Assembly: GCA_002440665.1 (NCBI GenBank) | Contig: DJUX01000049.1 | Coordinates: forward strand, 1-64,000 | Reading direction: 5' to 3' | From: Dechloromonas sp. UBA6271 | GTDB lineage: Bacteria; Pseudomonadota; Gammaproteobacteria; Burkholderiales; Rhodocyclaceae | Length of the DNA: 64,000 nucleotides | Made by a program: the position numbers and the translations under genes | Part shown: one piece after another, positions 43,570 to 51,354 of the stretch | How the letters are laid out: every line of letters starts with the position of its first letter | Numbering within the stretch: the stretch's first letter is position 1 | The notes under the pieces: model-generated | What the model was told of the DNA's origin: nothing | The model's database searches: none | What the model saw: the letters and a program-made list of their open reading frames with translations, nothing else

Positions 43570-44349
43570 TTACTTCAGCTTTTCGTAAAGCCCGACGACC
43601 GTTTCCATTTCTTCCAGGATACGTTCGCTGGTCGTCGCGACCGCGGTTTGCGGGCGCTTGTCGGGGCCGGCCTTCTGGTTCAAGGCATTCTCGAAGAAGA
43701 ACCACTGCTGCTTGACCAGTTCGAGACTTTCCTTGATCTGCGGCGTATTGGACGGCGCCGAAGCGAGCTCCTGGTGGGCGGCGGCGAATTCCTTGCGCGC
43801 CTTGTCCAGGTCGCCGGCACTCTTGTCGTCGCCGACGCCCCAGGCGATGGCCTGGTAGAACTTGGCCATGCGCTGCGACAGCATGCGCTGGCGGCCGGAA
43901 ACGTTGACCAGGCGGCCGGCGCTCGTCGTCGACTGCTTTTCGAGCTGGACCGTTCCCTGATGCGCCAGCGCCAGCACCTGCTCGGAAATTTCCAGCACCT
44001 TGCGCCCGTTGTCCTGCGACGGCGCCGCGCCGACCAGCACGTCCTTGTAGGCGAGCCAGGATTTCTCCAGCTTGAGGTAGTTTTCCTTGATCTCGGGTGT
44101 CGGTGCGAAGTTCTTGAGCTCGACCAGCTGGCGGTCGAACAGCGCGACCGACGAGTCGAGGATTTTCTTGCTGCGCTCGACCTCGACCTGCTGGCCGATC
44201 TGGAAGTAGGCCTTGGCCATGCGCTGCGACAGCATGCGCTGGCGGCCGGCCTTGTTGATCGCCGAATTGAGATCGGCGATCTGCGCCATCGCCTCGCCGC
44301 CGAAGACGCAAAGCGCCAATGCGAGCAGCAGTCCTGAAAGTCTTTTCAT
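43570..44349 (-). CDS. Periplasmic protein with two PilJ-type sensor (P-box) motifs
   Basis: A 259-residue protein with a signal peptide (MKRLSGLLLALALCVFGGEA, cleavage after MA). It consists of two PilJ N-terminal-type four-helix units. Each begins with a nearly identical box: INKAGRQRMLSQRMAKAYFQ (residues 31-50) and VNVSGRQRMLSQRMAKFYQA (148-167). This pattern is the P-box of NarX/NarQ/PilJ sensors, where the Arg binds nitrate or nitrite. There is no transmembrane helix after the signal peptide and no MCP, HAMP or kinase part, so it is a free periplasmic binding protein or a sensor's partner. It follows a dihaem cytochrome gene on the same strand, with a terminator-like hairpin between. 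Confidence 0.82.
   Translation of the reverse strand: MKRLSGLLLALALCVFGGEAMAQIADLNSAINKAGRQRMLSQRMAKAYFQIGQQVEVERSKKILDSSVALFDRQLVELKNFAPTPEIKENYLKLEKSWLAYKDVLVGAAPSQDNGRKVLEISEQVLALAHQGTVQLEKQSTTSAGRLVNVSGRQRMLSQRMAKFYQAIAWGVGDDKSAGDLDKARKEFAAAHQELASAPSNTPQIKESLELVKQQWFFFENALNQKAGPDKRPQTAVATTSERILEEMETVVGLYEKLK
43861..43898. repeat. 38-bp direct repeat, copy 1 (second P-box of the PilJ-type gene)
   Basis: Identical over 38 bases to 44212-44249, 351 bases away, inside the same gene. It encodes the GRQRMLSQRMAK box. Identity at third codon positions suggests recent duplication or gene conversion of the sensor unit. Confidence 0.9.
44212..44249. repeat. 38-bp direct repeat, copy 2 (first P-box of the PilJ-type gene)
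   Basis: The partner of the repeat at 43861-43898, encoding the first GRQRMLSQRMAK box. Confidence 0.9.
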
Positions 44350-44366
44350 GGTTTCCCCAAAGCAAA

Positions 44367-44398
44367 TTGTCCCCGGGAGCGGAAACTACCGGGGACAA
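44367..44398. terminator. Hairpin between dihaem cytochrome and PilJ-type genes
   Basis: TTGTCCCCGG (44367-44376) and CCGGGGACAA (44389-44398) form a perfect 10-bp stem. A second, shorter stem (44415-44422 with 44432-44439) lies beside it, nearer the cytochrome stop. Together they could terminate the cytochrome transcript or separate expression of the two genes. Confidence 0.6.
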
Positions 44399-44461
44399 GC
44401 CTGCGGAACCATGACATCGGTCAATTTTGCCGACCGATGGAAAGAAAGACTCAATAGCGCA

Positions 44462-45082
44462 TCAGGGCAGCTGGGTCAGGTAATTGGCGATCGCCTTGAT
44501 GTCTTCGTTCTTCAGCGACGAAGTAGCGATCGACATCAGCTGGTTGTTGCGGACGCCGGTGTTGTCGCGATAGCGGGTGATCGACGTCACCAGATAGGGA
44601 ATCTGCTGGCCGGCGAGGCGCGGAATCGTCGCGTCGCCGCGTGCCGCCTCGCCGTGGCAACGCACGCAAAGCTTGGCGAACTGCTCCTTGCCGCGCGCCG
44701 CCTGGGCGGGATCGGCCTTGCCCGGCGGTACCGCCTGACTGCCGAAGTACAGAGCAATCTGCACGCGCTCGTCATCCTTCAGGACCTTGATCAGCCCCTG
44801 CATGAACTGGTCCTTGCGTTCACCGCTGCCGAACTTGCGAATCTGCTCCAGCAGGTAGGCCGGATTCTGGCCGGCCAGGTTGGGGACTTCCGGAATCTTG
44901 CTGATGCCGCTGTCGCCATGGCAGTTCACGCAGAAGAACGCCGCCTTCTGGCCCGCCTCGATAGCCTGCTTGAGCGCCGCCGGATCAGCCTGAACGGCCT
45001 TGAGTCTGTCCTGCTGGGGCGTCTGAGCCGATGCTACGCCACAAAACGCCATCGCCAGTGCCGCCAAAAACCACGCTCGCAT
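44462..45082 (-). CDS. Dihaem cytochrome c (cytochrome c4-like)
   Basis: The 206-residue protein has a signal peptide (MRAWFLAALAMAFCGVASAQ) and two haem motifs, CVNCH (about residues 51-55) and CVRCH (about 138-142), one in each of two cytochrome-c domains. PNLAGQNPAYLLEQIRKF and PRLAGQQIPYLVTSITRY are the matching downstream segments of each half, with axial Met residues in FMQGLI and LMSIAT. It is soluble and periplasmic, passing electrons to terminal oxidases or reductases. It is followed by the PilJ-type gene and preceded by tldD. Confidence 0.93.
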   Translation of the reverse strand: MRAWFLAALAMAFCGVASAQTPQQDRLKAVQADPAALKQAIEAGQKAAFFCVNCHGDSGISKIPEVPNLAGQNPAYLLEQIRKFGSGERKDQFMQGLIKVLKDDERVQIALYFGSQAVPPGKADPAQAARGKEQFAKLCVRCHGEAARGDATIPRLAGQQIPYLVTSITRYRDNTGVRNNQLMSIATSSLKNEDIKAIANYLTQLP

Positions 45083-45109
45083 GAATGCCCCCTCCCAAAT
45101 AACTAGGCA

Positions 45110-46555
45110 TTATGCCGTACCCCCCACCGTCAGTCCATCGATACGCAATGTCGGCTGGCCGACGCCGACCGGCACGCTCTGCCCGTCCTTGCCACAGGTG
45201 CCGACGCCGGGGTCGAGCTTGAGGTCGTTGCCGATCATTGAAACGCGGGTCAGCGCGTCGGGGCCGTTGCCGATCAGGGTCGCCCCCTTGATCGGCCGCG
45301 TCACCTTGCCGTCCTCGATCAGGTAGGCCTCGCTCATCGAAAACACGAACTTGCCGCTGGTGATGTCGACCTGGCCGCCGCCGAAATTGGCGGCATAGAT
45401 GCCCTTCTTGACCGAAGCGATGATTTCCTGCGGGTCGTGTTCGCCGGCCAGCATCATGGTGTTGGTCATGCGCGGCAGCGGCAGGTGGGCGAAGGATTCG
45501 CGGCGGCCGTTGCCGGTCGGGACGACGCCCATCAGGCGGGCGTTGAGGCTGTCCTGCATGTAGCCCCGGAGGATGCCATCCTCGATCAGCACGGTGCGCT
45601 GGGTCGGGTTGCCCTCGTCGTCGATATTGAGCGAGCCGCGGCGGTCGCTGATGGTACCGTCGTCGATGACGGTGACGCCCTTCGCCGCGACGCGCTGGCC
45701 GATGCGGCCGGAGAAGGCCGAGCTGCCCTTGCGGTTGAAGTCGCCTTCCAGCCCGTGGCCGACCGCTTCGTGCAGCAGGATGCCGGGCCAGCCGGAACCG
45801 AGGACGACGGTCATCTGCCCGGCCGGTGCCGCCTCGGCATCGAGGTTGGTCACCGCCTGATGCACGGCCTCGCTGGCGTAGCGCTGGAGGACGGTATCGT
45901 CGAAATAGGCGAAGTCGAAACGGCCGCCGCCGCCCGCCCCGCCCTGCTCGCGCTTGCCGTTTTCCTCGACGATGACCGATACCGAGCAGCGGACCAGCGG
46001 GCGGATGTCGGCCGCGAGCCGGCCGTCGGAGCCGGCGACGAGGACCACTTCGTATTCGCCGGCCAGCGAGGCCATGACCTGGATGACGCGCGGGTCGAGC
46101 GCCCGGGCAAAGCCTTCCAGGCGTTCGAGCAATTTCACCTTGGCGTCAGCCGGCAGCGAGGCGATCGGATCGTGCGGGATGTACAGTGACCTGGCTGCGG
46201 TCGACGCCGAAAAAGCCGGCAAAATGCCGCTTTGCCCTGCAGCGGCGATCGCCCGCACGGCGTTGGCGGCATCGCCGAGCGCCCGCGAACTGATGTCGTC
46301 GGAGTAGGCGAATGCAGTCTTCTCGCCGGAGATGGCGCGCACGCCGACGCCCTGGTCGATGTTGAAACTGCCCGACTTGACGATGCCTTCGTCGAGGCTC
46401 CAAGCCTCGGAACGCGAATACTGGAAATAGAGGTCGGCATAGTCGACCTGATGCGTCAGGATCTGGCCGAAGGTACGCGACAGGTCGCCCTCGGTGAGCG
46501 AGAAGGGTGTCAGCAGCAGGGATTCGGCTTGCGCCAGGGCGCTGTCTTGAATCAT
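45110..46555 (-). CDS. tldD: Metalloprotease TldD
   Basis: The 481-residue protein matches TldD in length and sequence. The metal-binding HExxxH motif is visible as LLHEAVGHGLEGDFNRKG, about residues 259-276. GVRAISGEKTAFAYSDD and the C-terminal half (FGGGQVDITSGKFVFSMSEA plus YLIEDGKVTRPIKGATLIGN) are typical. With TldE it forms a cytosolic protease that degrades unfolded peptides and matures microcins; no tldE is adjacent. It follows the nitrilase gene by 9 bases. A motif copy lies at 46194-46213. Confidence 0.96.
   Translation of the reverse strand: MIQDSALAQAESLLLTPFSLTEGDLSRTFGQILTHQVDYADLYFQYSRSEAWSLDEGIVKSGSFNIDQGVGVRAISGEKTAFAYSDDISSRALGDAANAVRAIAAAGQSGILPAFSASTAARSLYIPHDPIASLPADAKVKLLERLEGFARALDPRVIQVMASLAGEYEVVLVAGSDGRLAADIRPLVRCSVSVIVEENGKREQGGAGGGGRFDFAYFDDTVLQRYASEAVHQAVTNLDAEAAPAGQMTVVLGSGWPGILLHEAVGHGLEGDFNRKGSSAFSGRIGQRVAAKGVTVIDDGTISDRRGSLNIDDEGNPTQRTVLIEDGILRGYMQDSLNARLMGVVPTGNGRRESFAHLPLPRMTNTMMLAGEHDPQEIIASVKKGIYAANFGGGQVDITSGKFVFSMSEAYLIEDGKVTRPIKGATLIGNGPDALTRVSMIGNDLKLDPGVGTCGKDGQSVPVGVGQPTLRIDGLTVGGTA
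46194..46213 (-). repeat. Dispersed motif copy in tldD (variant)
   Basis: On the minus strand: TTTTTCGGCGTCGACCGCAG. This differs from the consensus only at the end of the core (GCAG for GCAA). Confidence 0.55.
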
Positions 46556-46564
46556 GAAACTTCC

Positions 46565-47374
46565 TTAAAGTTTGCGGTGCGCGAGCGCCGGCAGGCTCTC
46601 GCGGATTTCGGCGATGCGGGCGTGGTCGAGGTCGGCGATGACAATGCCCGGCCCCTTCATCTTGCGATCGAGGATTTCGCCCCAAGGGTCGACGATCATG
46701 CTATTGCCGTGCGTCGTGCGGCCGCTTTCATGCCGCCCGCCCTGTCCGACCGCCAACAGGTAGCATTGGTTCTCGATAGCGCGGGCGCGCAGCAGGATTT
46801 CCCAGTGGGCGCGGCCGGTGGTGTCGGTGAAGGCGGCCGGCACCAGGATCAGGTCGACCGGCGCCAGCGCCCGGTACAGCTCGGGAAAGCGCAGGTCGTA
46901 GCAGATCGACAGGGCGATGCGGCCGAACGGCGTATCGACGGCGACCGGCTGGTTGCCAGGCTCGATGAAGGCGGCCTCGTCGTAGGATTCCTCGCCCTTG
47001 TTGAAGCCGAACAGGTGCACCTTGTCGTAACGCTCGACGCATTGGCCGGCCGGGTTGTAGGCGAGGCTGGAATTGCGCATCTTGTCGTTGACGGTTGCGG
47101 TCAACGGGATGGAACCGGCAAAAATCCAGATTCCGTGCTTCTGTGCGGTAGCCGCCAGCCAGTCCTGGATCGGCCCGCCCCCGAACTCCTCGCGCGCATT
47201 CACGCGGTCGGCATCGGCGGCGCCGATGACCGGAAAATACTCGGGCAGCACGACCAGCTGGGCGCCCTGCGCCACGGCATCAGCGATCAGGTGGCCGGCG
47301 ACGGCCAGGTTGTCCGCGACGCGCGGCCCCGACACCATCTGGATCGCCGCCATGCGGCAATTCTGCTTGCTCAC
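46565..47374 (-). CDS. Nitrilase-superfamily carbon-nitrogen hydrolase (Nit1/Nit2-like)
   Basis: The 269-residue protein carries the catalytic triad of the superfamily: Glu in LVVLPEYFPV (about residue 47), Lys in RYDKVHLFGF (about 118) and Cys in IALSICYDLRFPEL (about 155). The family members nearest to tldD in betaproteobacteria are Nit2-like ω-amidase / deaminated glutathione amidases that repair side-products of transaminases. The start is GTG at 47374, overlapping the yhdP stop by GTGA. The chain is yhdP, nit, tldD. Confidence 0.9.
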   Translation of the reverse strand: MSKQNCRMAAIQMVSGPRVADNLAVAGHLIADAVAQGAQLVVLPEYFPVIGAADADRVNAREEFGGGPIQDWLAATAQKHGIWIFAGSIPLTATVNDKMRNSSLAYNPAGQCVERYDKVHLFGFNKGEESYDEAAFIEPGNQPVAVDTPFGRIALSICYDLRFPELYRALAPVDLILVPAAFTDTTGRAHWEILLRARAIENQCYLLAVGQGGRHESGRTTHGNSMIVDPWGEILDRKMKGPGIVIADLDHARIAEIRESLPALAHRKL

Positions 47375-50300
47375 TGCCTGCCTCCTCCTGCCGCCCCGGG
47401 CGGCGCTTCCTCGACGAATTCGCCGACCTTCTCGACCCTGGGGTCGCTCCAGCTGCCGGTGACATGATAACGATAGCTGAACAGGCGGCCGAGCGGATTC
47501 TGCAGGACGGCGCTGGCCACCAGCGCGGCGGCGCCGACGATCGGATTGACCAGCGTCGCGGCGCCGATCGCGGCCACCGAGCCGATCTGCGGGCGCACCA
47601 GCACCTGCAGGTTCTGCGTTTCGCTCTTCAGATCGGCCTCGCCCTCGATCTGGATCTGCGCCGCCGGGCTGTTGATGCGTAGCGGCCCCGCCGTGCGCAT
47701 GACGCCGGCGGTGACGACCGTCTTGCCTTCGATGCTGTCGAAAGCCAGGCCCTCGCTGAAAATGTCGCGGAAATCGAGGGTCAGCCGGCGCGACAACGAC
47801 TGCAGCGAAAGCAGCCCGAGCAGCCGGCCGACGCCCGGCTCCAGCTTGTTGAACTGGCCGTTTTCGGCGCTGACCGTCATCTCGCCGGTCAGCGACGGAT
47901 AGTCGATGGCGGTCAGCGGGCCGTTCCACTGCATGCTGCCCGCCAACGTCGCCGTCCCGCGCCGGATGGCATCGACATAGCCAAGGCGGTTGAGCAGCTT
48001 GCCGACGTCGCTGGCCGTCAAATCGAAATCGAGGCGTGTCTGGTGCCGCCCGGCCCCGTCATTGCGCCAGACCGCCTTGCCGTTCAGAGCGCCGTCGGGA
48101 TTGCGCAGGTTCAGCGTCTCCAGATGCCAGGCGCCCTTGTCGTTGCGCGCCCGCAGTTCGAGCCGCCCGAGTACCCGGTCGCCGATCCGGAAATCGTCCA
48201 CGGAGAGATTCATCGCCGGCAGGCTGTTGATCAGCTTCGTATTCGGGCCGCCCGCCGTTTCCGCCGCCGGACGCACCACCAGGCGCCGCAGCCGCCCTTC
48301 CAGCGAGCCGTCGCCGGCATTGCGCCAGAACAGGTCGCCAGCTGCCTCCTGCATGCTGAGGGTGATCTGCCAGCCATCGTCGCGCGGCCGCACTTCGCTG
48401 TCGACCTGCGTGTAGTCGCGGCCGAACAGGCGCATGGTCCGCGTCTTGATCGACACCACATCGAGCGTCGGCAAATCCTTGCTGCCGCGACCGCCATTGC
48501 CATTTCCCCCCAGCGCCTCCTTCCATGCATCGGCATCGAATTGCGGGACGGCGATGCGCACGGCGACACCGCGTTCCGGCAGACTGGCATCGCCGGTGCC
48601 GAGCGCCACGACGGCGCGCTCCAGCCCTTCGGCGCGCTTGATGACGACAGCCTGCGCGACATTGCCCAAGGTCGCCCGGTACTGCTGGCGGCCGCCCTCG
48701 GCGGTGGTTTTCTCGACGCGCAGGGCCAGCGGCGCGGTTGCCGCCTTGGCCAGCGGCTCGGGCAGGCGCGAACTGACGCCGAGCAGGTCGGACTCGATGA
48801 CCAGATCGCTCTGGTAGTGCCTGATATCGATGCTGGACTTCCACGCCGCGCTACCGGCCAGGCGATCGCCCGCGGGCAGCCCGAAATGCTGGAACAGTTC
48901 GCTGACGTTCGAGGTGCCGGCGACCTGCACGGCAACACGGTCCGCATGACTCTTGATGGCGACCCTGATCGGCCCGCCGAAGATCCGGCCGCTGATCTCT
49001 GGCGACGAGATGCTGGATTCGGTCAGCAGCAGCCGGCCATTGACCTGAGTCAGCGGTGCCAGTCCTTCGAACAGCTGGATCTGGTTGTTCTGAAAGCGGA
49101 AATCGCCGCGCAACCGGGTTTCCTGCACGCGGCGCAGCGGAATGTCGAGCGCCAGGTCGAGCTTGCCGTTACCGGTGGCTTTCATGCCCCTGGTGAAGTG
49201 GTCGATCTTCTCGCTGACCGGGCTTTTATCGATGAAGTCCAGGAACTCGCCGGTCGGCCCGCTGGCATCGCCACGGATGAGCAGCATTTCTTCCTTCGCC
49301 TCGAAGTCGGGGATTTCGACCACGACATCCGCCAGACTGGCGCCGAGAATCGTGCCTTTCTCGGCAACGATCCGCATGCCGGCGCCGAAGCTCATGTCGG
49401 CCTTGATCTCTTCGATCACCGGCCAGCCGGTCGCATAGTCCAGTTTCACGCCCTCGGCCTTGGCCGTGATGAGGAACTTGCCCTTGGCCGGGTCGCGGAA
49501 CGGGAAATCCGCGAGATCGCCCTTGAGCACCATCTTGCCATCGTAACCGCGACCGGCGACGATGCTGCTGCGTAGCCACTCGCCGACGTTGGCACTGACG
49601 GCGCGCGGCATGTAGCGCCAGACGGCGCGTCCGTCGGCGCGCGAAATGCTGGCGGCGAGATCGATCACACCCGGCCCCTCGCCCGTGTAGCGGTAGCTGC
49701 CACTGGCCGACCCGGCAGCATCCGCACCATCGAACTGCAGGCGTTCCAGCTTGACGTCCACGACATCGCCGGCCACCTTCCAGCTGGCGTGCGCGCGCAA
49801 CTGGTCGAAAGCGATATCTGGTTCCGGGAAGACAGCCGGAAGCGAGACGCGCGAACGTCCCGCATCGAATGACACGGAACCACCCTTCTCGGTCAGGTCG
49901 ACCATGCCGGAAAGGCCGTTCGCCCCCGGGAAATAGCCGCCGGCGTGCAAGCCGAGATCGGTAAAGGCTGCCCGCAGCGAGTAGCGCTCCAACGCCTCGC
50001 CGGCACGGGTCCAGGCGGTGCGCAACTCGGCGATCCGCCCCTGCGGCTGGTGGCCTTCCAGCAATTCGCGGCTGCGCGGATCGAGCGGCAGAAAGGCTGC
50101 CAGCCGCGCGAGCACTGCCAGATCGAGGAAACTGGCGCTGGCCGCGCCGGTGATCCGGCCGGTCGACGCGTCCTGCTGCCAGTCCACCTGGAAGTCGGTC
50201 GGCGCCACACGCAGGCCATCCGCCGCCGACAGCTCGACCTTGCGCCCGGCCAGCGCCCAGGCGCCGGCCTTGTAGCGCCCTTCGAGGCGGCCGCGCAAGC

Positions 50301-51252
50301 TGCTCAGGTCGAGTTCGGGCAGCTTCTTGCCGAGCCGGATGCGGACCTCTTCGAGCGCCAGGTCGGCGGTCGCCTTGCCCTGCCCGTCCTGCAGATCGCC
50401 CCAGATGCGCAGTGCGCCACGCCCTTGCGACAGGTCGACCGGGTAATCGACCCAGTTTCGCCAGGCTGCCAGATCGGCGTAATCGAGCTGGACGAAAATC
50501 TTTCCCGACAGGTGCTCGAGCGCTTCGTCGAGCGCCCCATTGACTTCGCCGCGCAGGTCGATGCGTGCCGCCAGTTCGGGCGGCGGCGCGGCGGAGAGGC
50601 CGAAACGGTGTCGCCGACCACTGTTGTCGAGGGCAAACTGCAGATCCTCGAGCGCCAGTTGCGGCGCCTCGCGCAGACGGTCTTCCCAGACGATGGTCGC
50701 GTTGCGGACACGGATGCGGCTCTGCTCAAGAACCCATTCGGCGAACGCCGGATCGCCTTCGTCCTCGGTCTCGATGCCGGCCACCGTGATGCGTCCGCTG
50801 GTTTCGCGCCGCACATGCAACACCGGCCGTTCCAGTACCAGCAAGGACAGCGTCACCCGGCCGCGCCACAGGCTGTGCCACGAAAGAACGGTTTCCACCT
50901 GCTCGAGGGAGAACACCGGCTTGCCCTGGCGATCGGCAATCGCCACGTTGTCGAGGACGAGGTCGGGATTGAGCCCCTGCCAGCGCGCCTCGATCGCGCC
51001 GATCGTCACCGGCTGGCCGATCGCCCGGCTGAGCGCCTGCTCGATCTGCCCGTGATACATGCCGACATTCGGCAGGACGACATAACGCAGCGCTAGCACC
51101 AGCACGGCGAAAACCACCCAGGCAACGAAGGCGCCCCACAGCGCGAAGCGCAGCGTGCGGCGCAGAAACGGCGAAGCGAGGATCGGCCACAACCAGCGCA
51201 GGCGGCTGTAAAACGCCCGGCGCAAGGCAATGCGGGTTTCCTCGTCAGCCAC
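47371..51252 (-). CDS. yhdP: AsmA-like lipid-transport protein YhdP
   Basis: The 1293-residue product has one N-terminal membrane helix (about residues 33-58, LRFALWGAFVAWVVFAVLVL) and a very long periplasmic part. GQIEQALSRAIGQPVTIGAI plus EARWQGLNPDLVLDNVAIAD is the family's chorein-N-like start. The C terminus (KSETQNLQVLVRPQIGSVAA; IGAATLVNPIVGAAALVASA; FSYRYHVTGSWSDPRVEKVG) is the TIGR02099 end. YhdP forms a β-groove bridge that moves phospholipids to the outer membrane. The start is GTG at 51252 without a clear ribosome site. It is divergent from glnE. Confidence 0.92.
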   Translation of the reverse strand: MADEETRIALRRAFYSRLRWLWPILASPFLRRTLRFALWGAFVAWVVFAVLVLALRYVVLPNVGMYHGQIEQALSRAIGQPVTIGAIEARWQGLNPDLVLDNVAIADRQGKPVFSLEQVETVLSWHSLWRGRVTLSLLVLERPVLHVRRETSGRITVAGIETEDEGDPAFAEWVLEQSRIRVRNATIVWEDRLREAPQLALEDLQFALDNSGRRHRFGLSAAPPPELAARIDLRGEVNGALDEALEHLSGKIFVQLDYADLAAWRNWVDYPVDLSQGRGALRIWGDLQDGQGKATADLALEEVRIRLGKKLPELDLSSLRGRLEGRYKAGAWALAGRKVELSAADGLRVAPTDFQVDWQQDASTGRITGAASASFLDLAVLARLAAFLPLDPRSRELLEGHQPQGRIAELRTAWTRAGEALERYSLRAAFTDLGLHAGGYFPGANGLSGMVDLTEKGGSVSFDAGRSRVSLPAVFPEPDIAFDQLRAHASWKVAGDVVDVKLERLQFDGADAAGSASGSYRYTGEGPGVIDLAASISRADGRAVWRYMPRAVSANVGEWLRSSIVAGRGYDGKMVLKGDLADFPFRDPAKGKFLITAKAEGVKLDYATGWPVIEEIKADMSFGAGMRIVAEKGTILGASLADVVVEIPDFEAKEEMLLIRGDASGPTGEFLDFIDKSPVSEKIDHFTRGMKATGNGKLDLALDIPLRRVQETRLRGDFRFQNNQIQLFEGLAPLTQVNGRLLLTESSISSPEISGRIFGGPIRVAIKSHADRVAVQVAGTSNVSELFQHFGLPAGDRLAGSAAWKSSIDIRHYQSDLVIESDLLGVSSRLPEPLAKAATAPLALRVEKTTAEGGRQQYRATLGNVAQAVVIKRAEGLERAVVALGTGDASLPERGVAVRIAVPQFDADAWKEALGGNGNGGRGSKDLPTLDVVSIKTRTMRLFGRDYTQVDSEVRPRDDGWQITLSMQEAAGDLFWRNAGDGSLEGRLRRLVVRPAAETAGGPNTKLINSLPAMNLSVDDFRIGDRVLGRLELRARNDKGAWHLETLNLRNPDGALNGKAVWRNDGAGRHQTRLDFDLTASDVGKLLNRLGYVDAIRRGTATLAGSMQWNGPLTAIDYPSLTGEMTVSAENGQFNKLEPGVGRLLGLLSLQSLSRRLTLDFRDIFSEGLAFDSIEGKTVVTAGVMRTAGPLRINSPAAQIQIEGEADLKSETQNLQVLVRPQIGSVAAIGAATLVNPIVGAAALVASAVLQNPLGRLFSYRYHVTGSWSDPRVEKVGEFVEEAPPGAAGGGRQ

Positions 51253-51354
51253 GGAAAAAAGCGCTTTGCCAGGAAGAGGGATAGGTCACTACAATCGATG
51301 ATTCGTCAAAAATGACATTCTATCCTTTTCGGCCTGTGCGCCGACCGAGCAATC

